Below, piece after piece: positions 1-6,001 of a DNA stretch of 6,001 bases; positions within the stretch are counted from its first letter, which is position 1, and the number at the start of each line of letters is the position of its first letter. The stretch covers positions 1-6,001 of the forward strand of contig CAKSKO010000079.1 in the NCBI GenBank assembly GCA_934465125.1, written 5' to 3'. This DNA comes from an uncultured Eubacteriales bacterium. GTDB lineage: Bacteria; Bacillota; Clostridia; Oscillospirales; Acutalibacteraceae. The position numbers and the translations under genes are program-made. Under the pieces are notes generated by a model. That model was not told the DNA's origin, did not search any database, and worked only from the letters and a program-made list of their open reading frames with translations.

Positions 1-1117
1 GCTCTAAGATTAGTCGTTTTTTTGCACTTAGACCATGAATTTTCTTCAGTCTATCAAAAATAGAGCCAGCATATTCTTTCACGATCATAAAATGATGTTT
101 ATCACAATCGTACCGTTCTGCAAGAGAGATAGCGCAGGAAATCGCACCAGTTTTTACATGGGCGTCGTATCTAGCAAAGCTCTTTGGAAAGATAATCTGC
201 CGAATAATGGCATCCCAGAGTTCAATTTTGGGAGAAATAACTTCCTTTGCAGAGGTGAGCTTTAATATTCTTGTATAAATTGAAAGCGATGTATAAAGTA
301 TTTTTGCCTGATCGTAGGATAGATGGTAGCTTCCTGCAATCACCTCAGGGGTCATATTTTGTATTCTACGGTAAAGTTCTTTTATTAGTTGTTCAGGGAT
401 TACATAATTTCCCTCTTCTAAAGGAACATCACAAATCTCTGCGATGATTTCCATCTCTTTTCCGGTAACAAGCAAGGTATCAATCGTTTTCCCTGTACAC
501 GGTAAATGAATTTTTTCAATGACGGAATCAATATATTCATCTAAAACAACATGGAAATCGCTTGTCTGATTCTGCATGAATCCTAAAATATCATATAGTT
601 TCAAAGAACCCGTTGGGATATTTTGTGATGTTACAATTGCACCATTGTGATAAAGTGCAACTCCGATTCCTCCTGTTCCGATATACGATAGAATCGCCAG
701 ATCAATTTCGGTATGTGTCTGCTTGACCATGTTCCGGATGATTTCCGAATAAATCAAAGTGTTCTCTTCGTTGTCTTCTAATACCTCAACAATAACATCG
801 TTCTGTATCTTTAATTGATCAACAATAAATGCACAATTTTTTGCTTCCCGAAGCGCTGTAGTCGCTACGATTTTATATTGAGTAATTCCGTATTCAGATA
901 AAATCTGCAGATATCCTTTCAAGGTAGAAGAAATTTCCCCCAGCATTTCAAAGCTGACTTTTTCAGAATGAAATACTTCGTGTCCTAATCCAATTGGATA
1001 CTCAAGCAATTCCAGATCAAAAAAGTCACCTTTTTGTAATTCAGTAACACGCATCTTAATCAGATTGGACCCAATGTCGATTACAGCGGCCAGGTTTTCT
1101 CCCGCTTTTTTGTTCAC
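1..1117 (-). CDS. Ppx/GppA family phosphatase-like protein (partial, 3' end outside window)
   Basis: The 372 visible codons are open from a GTG start to the left edge of the window; the family is usually about 500 residues, so about 130 C-terminal residues are missing. The family (ASKHA fold) hydrolyses polyphosphate or pppGpp in the cytoplasm. Seen: the first phosphate motif DIGSN at residues 14-18, the VATTALREAKN block at 84-94, and a catalytic-region Glu pair E117-E118 in LEDNEEN, where E. coli Ppx has its catalytic Glu. From about residue 320 a helical segment resembling the start of the HD-like domain begins (KHHF...IFDRLKKIHGL, 340-363); the HD residues themselves would lie outside. 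Oddities: the second phosphate motif, normally DIGGGSTE, reads YIGTGGIG (145-152), and the usual GG(T/S) adenosine-motif region reads VTGK (217-220). Activity is therefore doubtful and the exact substrate cannot be assigned. GTG follows AGGAGG at 8 bases, and an in-frame stop upstream leaves no other start. It is the last visible gene of the cluster, 38 bases after the HAD gene. Confidence 0.88.
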   Translation of the reverse strand, partial: MNKKAGENLAAVIDIGSNLIKMRVTELQKGDFFDLELLEYPIGLGHEVFHSEKVSFEMLGEISSTLKGYLQILSEYGITQYKIVATTALREAKNCAFIVDQLKIQNDVIVEVLEDNEENTLIYSEIIRNMVKQTHTEIDLAILSYIGTGGIGVALYHNGAIVTSQNIPTGSLKLYDILGFMQNQTSDFHVVLDEYIDSVIEKIHLPCTGKTIDTLLVTGKEMEIIAEICDVPLEEGNYVIPEQLIKELYRRIQNMTPEVIAGSYHLSYDQAKILYTSLSIYTRILKLTSAKEVISPKIELWDAIIRQIIFPKSFARYDAHVKTGAISCAISLAERYDCDKHHFMIVKEYAGSIFDRLKKIHGLSAKKRLILE

Positions 1118-1125
1118 GTTTTCTT

Positions 1126-1131
1126 CCTCCT
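1126..1131 (-). promoter_or_regulatory. Shine-Dalgarno site of the Ppx/GppA-like gene
   Basis: On the minus strand the sequence is AGGAGG, 8 bases before GTG at 1117-1115. No ATG or TTG lies in frame between the upstream in-frame stop and this GTG, so the site fixes the start as GTG. Confidence 0.85.
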
Positions 1132-1141
1132 TTTTAAGATG

Positions 1142-1169
1142 AAAAAAGTAGCGTTTTACCTATAACGCT
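1142..1169 (-). terminator. Weak terminator-like hairpin at the 3' end of the HAD gene
   Basis: Read on the minus strand, AGCGTT (1169-1164) pairs with AACGCT (1155-1150) across an 8-base loop, followed after two bases by six T (1147-1142). The loop contains the TAA stop codon of the HAD gene. The stem is only 6 bp, half of it G-C, so termination would be weak and partial at best. It lies 11 bases before the AGGAGG of the Ppx/GppA-like gene. Confidence 0.35.
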
Positions 1170-1968
1170 TTTCAATTTGACTGATAAAATCTGCAACAGC
1201 ACCATGATTGCAGTGTCCCACAATGATATCCGCGTGCTGTTTTACATCATCCGGTGCATTCACTGCTGCCGCACCGGTTCCTGCAGCAGACAACAACTCA
1301 ATATCATTATAATAGTCTCCGATTGCAAATGTGTTTTCTCTTTCGATTCCCATGATTTCGCTAAGTTTTAAAAAAGAAATCCCTTTATTGACTGAATCAG
1401 GAATCATCTCAAAATAGTTTTTAGAGGTCGCAACAAAATTGACTCCCTCATAAGAAATAGAATCAACAAAACTCCGGACTTCTTCCATTTTATCTGCGTG
1501 CATTGCAAACAAAATCTTATATAGCCTACTTTTTATCCCATGAATATGACATTTTTCATAAGCAAATCCTTCATTTTTAATATGCTGTTTTACATAAGGA
1601 TCCAGATTTTCGACATAAATTTGTTTCGCGCCAAACGCTTCAATTCCAATTTCAGGAAACTGTTTGTGAATCATCTCTACATACTGCAAGCTTTCTTTGT
1701 TCAATGGATTATCCCAAATAATTTTTTCCTTTTGAAAATCATAAATAACTGCTCCGTTAATCATTAAGCAAGGGGCGTTTGGCTCAGTTTCCCGGATATA
1801 GCGGCGTCCTGACAGCATAGAACGGCCAGAAGCGACGCAAAAGTATCCGCCCATTTCTTTGAGACGCTTGATCGCCTCTAAATTCCGTAATGGAATATCA
1901 AAGTTATCTGCAATCAATGTGCCGTCTAAATCAGATGCCAATAATATTTTATTTCGTGTAGTATGCAA
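1156..1968 (-). CDS. Cof-type HAD-superfamily hydrolase (subfamily IIB)
   Basis: A complete 270-residue protein, the usual length for Cof/YidA-type phosphatases, which dephosphorylate small molecules (sugar phosphates, flavin or pyridoxal phosphates) with Mg2+ in the cytoplasm. All four HAD motifs are present: motif I DLDGT at 13-17 (nucleophile D13, acid/base D15), motif II VASGRS at 45-50 (S47), motif III Lys K195 in NKG, and motif IV GDYYNDIELL at 217-226 (D218, D222). The NGA turn at 71-73 is typical of the family, and residues of about 85-185 form the C2 cap that sets the substrate. The substrate cannot be read from sequence. The start is TTG: AGGAG lies 8 bases upstream, in-frame stops lie just before it, and the first internal candidates would remove motif I. 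It sits 44 bases after the pseudouridine synthase gene and 38 bases before the Ppx/GppA-like gene, consistent with co-transcription. Confidence 0.95.
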   Translation of the reverse strand: MHTTRNKILLASDLDGTLIADNFDIPLRNLEAIKRLKEMGGYFCVASGRSMLSGRRYIRETEPNAPCLMINGAVIYDFQKEKIIWDNPLNKESLQYVEMIHKQFPEIGIEAFGAKQIYVENLDPYVKQHIKNEGFAYEKCHIHGIKSRLYKILFAMHADKMEEVRSFVDSISYEGVNFVATSKNYFEMIPDSVNKGISFLKLSEIMGIERENTFAIGDYYNDIELLSAAGTGAAAVNAPDDVKQHADIIVGHCNHGAVADFISQIEKRYR

Positions 1969-1976
1969 GAGGAACT

Positions 1977-1981
1977 CTCCT
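1977..1981 (-). promoter_or_regulatory. Shine-Dalgarno site fixing the TTG start of the HAD gene
   Basis: Minus strand AGGAG, 8 bases before TTG at 1968-1966. The only nearby ATG (about 2004) is in another frame and meets TGA after five codons, so TTG is the supported start. Confidence 0.8.
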
Positions 1982-2012
1982 ATCTTATCATTTTTCTTTT
2001 ATCATTCACGTT

Positions 2013-2933
2013 TTACATCCTTTTTAATCTGCTTAAAAATTTAAAAAAATAATCAGGTAGCTCTGAATTAATTTCAAGGTATCTCCGATCCCGGGGATGC
2101 TCAAACCCGATCAACTTTGCATGCAAGCACTGCCCGTTTAGTCCCAAGGAATTTCGTTTTGGTCCATATACAAGATCTCCTGCAACTGGGTGACCGATAT
2201 ATGCCATATGTACCCTGATTTGATGGGTCCGACCTGTTTCTAGTCTCAGACGAAGGTGAGTAAACCCTTGATACCTCGCTAGAACTTTATAGTGTGTGAC
2301 AGCATTTTTGGAACTTTTCGCGGTCACTGCCATACGTTTTCGATCAACAGAATGCCTACCAATTGGTGCATCAATCGTGCCTTCCTCGTCTTTCATTGTT
2401 CCATAAACAACAGCCTCATATTCGCGTTTAAAACTATGTAGCTTGATCTGTTCTGCTAATTTTTGATGTGCAAAATCATTCTTTGCTACAATTAATAATC
2501 CGCTTGTATCCTTGTCTATTCTATGCACAATTCCAGGACGGATTGCCCCGCCAATTCCTGAAAGTGAATCACCACAATGAAACAGCAATGCATTGACAAG
2601 CGTTTTATCCCAATTTCCTGCTGCAGGGTGCACTACCATCCCTTTTGCTTTATCAACAACCAAAAGGTCATCATCTTCATACAATATCTTCAATGGAATG
2701 TTTTCTGCTAGTGCCTTAACTGGTACAGGTGTAGGTATTGTGACAGTTAAACAGTCTCCTACATGCAGCCGATAATTGTTTGACGATCTTTTTTCATTGA
2801 CCAACACATACCCGTTCTCAATCCATTTTTGTATCAAGGATCGAGTTGTACCTTCCAATTCTTTTGCAAGAAATTTATCAAGGCGTTCTTCTGACTGATT
2901 TTCTTCTATTAAAAATATCTTTTTTTCTCTCAA
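2013..2933 (-). CDS. RluA/RluD-family 23S rRNA pseudouridine synthase (YlyB-like)
   Basis: A complete 306-residue protein of normal family length. These enzymes isomerise uridine to pseudouridine in large-subunit rRNA; the B. subtilis neighbour of lspA is ylyB, the same family. Domains: an N-terminal S4 RNA-binding domain (about 15-62, RLDKFLAKEL...RSLIQKWIENGYVLVN), then the catalytic domain from about 85. Seen: VVHP at 100-103, HRIDKDTSGLLIVAK at 137-151 with the catalytic Asp D140, GRHSVDRKRMAV at 192-203, LETGRTHQIRVHM at 231-243 and GDLVYG at 252-257. HRID in place of the commoner HRLD is a conservative change. The exact target uridines cannot be told from sequence alone, though RluD-like enzymes with an S4 domain usually act in helix 69. 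The start is TTG after a GGCGGTGAT ribosome site. The gene follows lspA by 21 bases, in the same frame, with only the lspA stop between. Confidence 0.95.
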   Translation of the reverse strand: MREKKIFLIEENQSEERLDKFLAKELEGTTRSLIQKWIENGYVLVNEKRSSNNYRLHVGDCLTVTIPTPVPVKALAENIPLKILYEDDDLLVVDKAKGMVVHPAAGNWDKTLVNALLFHCGDSLSGIGGAIRPGIVHRIDKDTSGLLIVAKNDFAHQKLAEQIKLHSFKREYEAVVYGTMKDEEGTIDAPIGRHSVDRKRMAVTAKSSKNAVTHYKVLARYQGFTHLRLRLETGRTHQIRVHMAYIGHPVAGDLVYGPKRNSLGLNGQCLHAKLIGFEHPRDRRYLEINSELPDYFFKFLSRLKRM

Positions 2934-2936
2934 GCA

Positions 2937-2945
2937 ATCACCGCC
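2937..2945 (-). promoter_or_regulatory. Shine-Dalgarno site fixing the TTG start of the pseudouridine synthase gene
   Basis: Minus strand GGCGGTGAT matches the 16S tail complement GGAGGTGAT with one mismatch; the GGCGG part lies 7 bases before TTG at 2933-2931. The GTG inside this site is out of frame and meets TGA after two codons. The lspA stop TAA is in the same frame upstream, with no ATG between. Confidence 0.75.
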
Positions 2946-2954
2946 GTTACTTTG

Positions 2955-3425
2955 TTAGGTTTTTTTTGATATTTTTTCTGTTTTTTCAGAAAAAAATAAT
3001 ACATAAAGGATTAGTAAAATTGCTCCCGTAGTAATGCAGTAATCTGCAAAATTGCAAACAGGAGGAAAAAAAGAAAGGCTGATGTAATCTACAACATACC
3101 CTAAGAAAATTCGATCGATCAAATTTCCAATTCCACCTGCGATGATAAACGCAGAAGCAAAGAGAAATAAGCGGTGTGTAATTCTTTTAGAAATGATCAA
3201 ATAAAAAATCAAACCAATCACCGCAGCAGTCATAATGATAAAAAACCATCTCTTGTTTTCTAAAAAACCAAAGGCGGCGCCTCTATTTTCTACATACGTA
3301 AATTGAAGTAACCCGTCGATTGCTGTTACACTCCCAATTGGTGCTAGTTGCGTTTTAACGAGAAATTTTATAAACTGATCAACGGCAACCAATCCTACTG
3401 TCAGCAATATAAGCAATATTGGCAA
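2955..3425 (-). CDS. lspA: Lipoprotein signal peptidase (signal peptidase II)
   Basis: A complete 156-residue membrane protein, the usual length. LspA is the aspartic peptidase that cuts the signal peptide from diacylglyceryl-modified prolipoproteins just before the lipobox Cys, within the plasma membrane. Four hydrophobic segments are visible, about 2-23, 60-78, 86-100 and 130-146. Conserved residues seen: D16 in VDQFIK, ENRGAAFG at 46-53, GNLIDR at 100-105 (N101, D104, R105), VVDYI at 111-115 (D113) and NFADYCI at 125-131 (D128). By comparison with solved LspA structures the catalytic pair should be D113 and D128, although D104 is also invariant in the family. The C-terminus is lysine-rich (EKTEKISKKT). 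The start is TTG: an in-frame TGA lies three codons upstream and GAGG sits 10 bases before it; TTG codons 4 and 7 are poorer alternatives. It lies 67 bases after ileS, with a terminator-like hairpin between. Confidence 0.96.
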   Translation of the reverse strand: MPILLILLTVGLVAVDQFIKFLVKTQLAPIGSVTAIDGLLQFTYVENRGAAFGFLENKRWFFIIMTAAVIGLIFYLIISKRITHRLFLFASAFIIAGGIGNLIDRIFLGYVVDYISLSFFPPVCNFADYCITTGAILLILYVLFFSEKTEKISKKT

Positions 3426-3435
3426 ACTATCTCAT

Positions 3436-3442
3436 CCTCTCT
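3436..3442 (-). promoter_or_regulatory. Shine-Dalgarno site of lspA, abutting a terminator T-run
   Basis: Minus strand AGAGAGG, 10 bases before TTG at 3425-3423. The ATG that follows it reads ATG AGA TAG and is out of frame. The site begins directly after the T-run of the hairpin downstream of ileS, so a transcript ended there would lack it. Confidence 0.65.
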
Positions 3443-3482
3443 AAAAAAATTGCGGTGTATCCATCTCGAGACACACCGCAAT
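3443..3482 (-). terminator. Intrinsic terminator-like hairpin between ileS and lspA
   Basis: Read on the minus strand, ATTGCGGTGT (3482-3473) pairs perfectly with ACACCGCAAT (3458-3449) over 10 bp across a 14-base loop, followed by a run of T ending at 3443. The stem begins 10 bases after the ileS stop codon. The loop holds the 8-base palindrome TCTCGAGA (3464-3471). The form is that of a Rho-independent terminator for ileS. Because the only space before the lspA start is 17 bases, lspA must be reached by read-through or by a promoter inside the end of ileS. Confidence 0.75.
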
Positions 3483-3492
3483 GTTAAAAAAA

Positions 3493-6001
3493 TCATTTTA
3501 TAATCGATGCACAACGGGCACATAAAGTAGGATGATTTTCATCTTTTCCAACTGTATCACTATAAACCCAGCAACGCTCACATTTTTCGCCCGAAGCATG
3601 AGCAACTGTAATCGTAAGTCCTTCTGTCTGTTCTGCTTTGCTTTCTCCTGTTCCCTCACAAAGCACCTGGAGCTCTGATACAATAAAGACAGTTTTTAAA
3701 TCACTCTGCGCAGCTTTTATAAACTCATAAAGTTCTCCTTCACAATAAAGCGTTAGTTTTGCATCAAGGGAAGAACCAATCACTTTATTTGCTCTGGCTT
3801 CTTCGAGCGCTTTTTGTACATCATCGCGGATCGCATGGATTTTCTCCCAATAAGCGATAAACGCTTCATCTACCTCTACTCCAGTTAACTTGGGCATCCG
3901 ATTAAATAAGATACACTCTTTGTCGGCTTTTTTATCATGTGGCATCTCTTTCCATATTTCATCTGATGTATACGCTAAAATCGGAGCAAGCAAACGCGTC
4001 AACGCATCGAGGATCAAATAAATCGTTGTCTGCGCTGCTCGCCGCGCTTCACTTCCCGCCTCTTCGACATAAAGACGGTCTTTTATGATATCGAGATAGA
4101 AGTTTGACATATCCACCACGCAGAAATGATGAATTCGATGATAAACTTGATGGAATTCGAATTCATCATAAGCCTTGCATACTTTTTTGTTAAGTTCATC
4201 GAGCTGATATAAGGCCCATTTATCAATTGGATGTAGTTTATCAAACGATACGCTGTCTTTACTCGGATTGAAGTCATATAGATTTCCTAGAATATATCTA
4301 GCTGTATTTCTAATCTTCCGGTACGCTTCCGAAAGCTGCTTTAAAATATCCTCTGAAATTCGGATATCCGCATGATAGTCTGAAGAAGCAACCCATAATC
4401 TTAAAATATCTGCACCATACTTTTCAATGATATCCTTAGGATCAATTCCGTTGCCTAAAGATTTTGACTGTTTGCGCCCTTCTCCGTCAACAACCCAGCC
4501 ATGGGTGACAACCGTTTTATATGGAGCTATCCCCTTTGTTGCAACAGATGTCAAAAGCGAAGACTGGAACCATCCGCGATATTGGTCTGCTCCCTCTAGA
4601 TAAAGGTCTGCCGGCCACTTTAAATAAGGTCTCTCTTGCAACACTGCTGCGTGGGTGACGCCTGAATCGAACCAAACGTCCATAATATCTTTTTCTTTGA
4701 TAAATCCTTTGCTACCACATTTTTTGCAAACCGCTGACTCTGGAAGAATCTCTGCTGCTGATTTGATAAACCATGCATCAGACCCTTCTTGTCGGAACAA
4801 TTCTGCAACAGCCAGCATAACATCCTTGTCGATTAAAGGTTCACCGCATTCTTCGCAGAAAAAGATCGGTATCGGAACACCCCATTTGCGTTGTCTTGAA
4901 ATGCACCAATCTTTCCTCTCACGAACCATTGAGGAAATCCTCTCTTCACCCCATCTAGGAACCCATTTAACTTCTTTAATTGCCTGAATTGCCTGTTCTT
5001 TAAAATCATCTATTGAACAAAACCATTGTTCTGTTGCGCGGAACAAAACTGGTTCCTTACAGCGCCAGCAATGTGGATACTGGTGGATGATTTTCTCAAG
5101 TGCAAACAATGCACCTGTTTCTTCGAGGTGCTGCGCGATCGCTTTGTTCGCTTCATCTGTAGATAATCCTGAGAACTGACCAGCTTCTTCTGTTAATTTT
5201 CCGTTTGCGCCGACTGGAACGATGATTGGAATATTTGGATAATTTTTGCAGACATCGTAATCTTCTACACCGTGTCCCGGAGCTGTATGTACACATCCCG
5301 TTCCGCTCTCAAGTGTAACATGATCGCCGAGTATTATAGTAGACTCCCGGTCTAAGAATGGATGTGCTGCTTTCATATACTCTAATTCGGAACCCTTAAA
5401 TGTTGCAATCACTTCATAATCTTCTTTGCCAGCAGTTTTCATACAGTTTTGATAAAGCTCTTTTGCCATAATATAGAACTCATCGCCGCATTTGATCAAA
5501 ACGTATTCAAAATCGGGTCCTACACAAATCGCTACATTTCCAGGCAGTGTCCATGTAGTGGTAGTCCAGATTACAAAGTATGTCTTAGAAAGAACAGCGC
5601 CCTTTGCACGAAGTTTCGCCTTATCCGCAACAACACGGAACTTTACATAGATAGAATGACAAGAATCTTCTGAATACTCAATTTCTGCTTCAGCCAGTGC
5701 AGTTTGACATTCTGGACACCAATAAACAGGCTTCAACCCTTTATAAATATGCCCTTTAGAAGCCATTTCAGCAAAAATTTCAATCTGCTTTGCTTCAAAC
5801 TCTTTTAAGAGTGTAATATACGGATTATTCCACTCGCCAATTGCGCCCAGACGCTTAAACTGCGTTCTTTGATCGTCAATATAAGAAAGAACAAACTCTC
5901 TACAAATATTCCGAAGATCTATATCAGAAATCGCTGCAGAATTTTCAACTCCAGCCTTTACTCGAGCTTTTAATTCCGTTGGAAGACCGTGCGTGTCCCA
6001 T
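3493..6001 (-). CDS. ileS: Isoleucyl-tRNA synthetase (partial, 5' end outside window)
   Basis: The frame is open from the right edge to a TAA at 3493, giving 835 residues of a protein usually about 920-930 long; roughly the first 85-90, with the HIGH motif, are outside. An ATG at 5766 is internal, not the start: conserved sequence beginning WDTHGLPTELK (from 6000) runs into it. IleRS is a class I cytoplasmic enzyme charging tRNA-Ile. Seen in order: CPECQTALAEAEIEY (about 5690-5734), the CP1 editing domain with WTTTTWTLPGN (5536-5568) and GTGCVHTAPGHGVEDY (5257-5304), DWCISRQRKWGVPIP (about 4867-4911), an insert with CEEC/CKKC pairs, DVWFDSGVTH (about 4654-4683) and the signature loop, here KQSKS (4459-4473) rather than KMSKS. 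The C-terminus carries CERC...CARC zinc ligands (Cys codons at 3580, 3571, 3520, 3511), marking the bacterial type 1 form rather than the eukaryote-like mupirocin-resistant type. Clostridial ileS genes are often under T-box control, but any leader is outside. Confidence 0.98.
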   Translation of the reverse strand, partial: WDTHGLPTELKARVKAGVENSAAISDIDLRNICREFVLSYIDDQRTQFKRLGAIGEWNNPYITLLKEFEAKQIEIFAEMASKGHIYKGLKPVYWCPECQTALAEAEIEYSEDSCHSIYVKFRVVADKAKLRAKGAVLSKTYFVIWTTTTWTLPGNVAICVGPDFEYVLIKCGDEFYIMAKELYQNCMKTAGKEDYEVIATFKGSELEYMKAAHPFLDRESTIILGDHVTLESGTGCVHTAPGHGVEDYDVCKNYPNIPIIVPVGANGKLTEEAGQFSGLSTDEANKAIAQHLEETGALFALEKIIHQYPHCWRCKEPVLFRATEQWFCSIDDFKEQAIQAIKEVKWVPRWGEERISSMVRERKDWCISRQRKWGVPIPIFFCEECGEPLIDKDVMLAVAELFRQEGSDAWFIKSAAEILPESAVCKKCGSKGFIKEKDIMDVWFDSGVTHAAVLQERPYLKWPADLYLEGADQYRGWFQSSLLTSVATKGIAPYKTVVTHGWVVDGEGRKQSKSLGNGIDPKDIIEKYGADILRLWVASSDYHADIRISEDILKQLSEAYRKIRNTARYILGNLYDFNPSKDSVSFDKLHPIDKWALYQLDELNKKVCKAYDEFEFHQVYHRIHHFCVVDMSNFYLDIIKDRLYVEEAGSEARRAAQTTIYLILDALTRLLAPILAYTSDEIWKEMPHDKKADKECILFNRMPKLTGVEVDEAFIAYWEKIHAIRDDVQKALEEARANKVIGSSLDAKLTLYCEGELYEFIKAAQSDLKTVFIVSELQVLCEGTGESKAEQTEGLTITVAHASGEKCERCWVYSDTVGKDENHPTLCARCASIIK
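4126..4169. repeat. 13-bp perfect inverted repeat inside ileS
   Basis: ATGATGAATTCGA at 4126-4138 is the exact reverse complement of TCGAATTCATCAT at 4157-4169, with an 18-base spacer. The right arm overlaps a 12-base palindrome, GAATTCGAATTC (4153-4164). It lies in codons for the anticodon-binding region of IleRS (DEFEFHQVYHRIHHF), so it may simply reflect codon choice, but as RNA it would form a 13-bp stem. Confidence 0.7.

Noticed and set aside
35..265. Plus-strand open frame of 76 codons
   Set aside because: It lies opposite the Ppx/GppA-like gene, has no ribosome site or recognisable protein features, and the minus frame encodes conserved family sequence.
3107..3126. 20-base near-perfect palindrome around GATCGATC inside lspA
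   Set aside because: It falls on the codons of the invariant GNLIDRIF active-site segment, so protein constraint explains it adequately.
3493..3510. TATAAA-like hexamer on the minus strand (TATAAT on the plus strand) at the end of ileS, a possible lspA promoter
   Set aside because: No convincing -35 hexamer lies at 16-18 bases on either strand, and the region is AT-rich, so this is only a weak match.
4655..4987. Plus-strand open frame of 110 codons, the longest on that strand
   Set aside because: It is antisense to highly conserved ileS sequence (DWCISRQR to WFDSG region) and its low-complexity Ser/Ile/His product looks like a shadow frame.
5764..5766. ATG that could be taken as the ileS start
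   Set aside because: Conserved IleRS sequence (WDTHGLP onward) continues in frame upstream to the window edge, so it is an internal methionine.
1..6001. Search for mobile elements, CRISPR arrays, tRNA genes, retron or diversity-generating elements
   Set aside because: No direct-repeat array, transposase, reverse transcriptase, tRNA-like cloverleaf or phage gene was seen; nearly all of the window is housekeeping coding sequence.

Overview
This window is ordinary chromosomal DNA from a low-GC Gram-positive bacterium, most likely a member of the Clostridia. The gene run ileS - lspA - RluD-type pseudouridine synthase matches the well-known Bacillus subtilis run ileS-(ylyA)-lspA-ylyB. The isoleucyl-tRNA synthetase is of the bacterial type with a C-terminal zinc site. 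Ribosome binding sites are strong, TTG and GTG starts are frequent, and the DNA is AT-rich. I cannot fix the family or genus from this stretch.

All five genes lie on the minus strand and are read from right to left. Positions 6001-3493 hold ileS, cut at the right edge so that roughly the first 85-90 residues, including the HIGH motif, are missing. Positions 3425-2955 hold lspA (lipoprotein signal peptidase), 2933-2013 an RluD/YlyB-family rRNA pseudouridine synthase, 1968-1156 a Cof-type HAD phosphatase, and 1117-1 a Ppx/GppA-family protein cut at the left edge inside its C-terminal helical region. Gaps between genes are 67, 21, 44 and 38 bases, so there is no stretch over 300 bases without a gene. 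No plus-strand gene, RNA gene, mobile element, CRISPR array or prophage piece was seen.

The genes look like one co-directional cluster mixing translation (ileS, rluD), envelope lipoprotein maturation (lspA) and phosphate/nucleotide-type hydrolases (HAD, Ppx/GppA). Two terminator-like hairpins sit between genes. A strong one (10-bp perfect stem plus seven T) lies between ileS and lspA, and a weaker one overlaps the HAD stop codon. Each ends in a T-run just before the Shine-Dalgarno of the next gene, so the cluster may be expressed by partial read-through rather than as one uniform operon.

No new biological system is evident. The points worth a second look are: a Ppx/GppA protein whose second phosphate-binding motif is rewritten, an IleRS with KQSKS in place of KMSKS, non-AUG starts on all four genes whose start is visible, the ileS/lspA hairpin, and a 13-bp perfect inverted repeat inside ileS.
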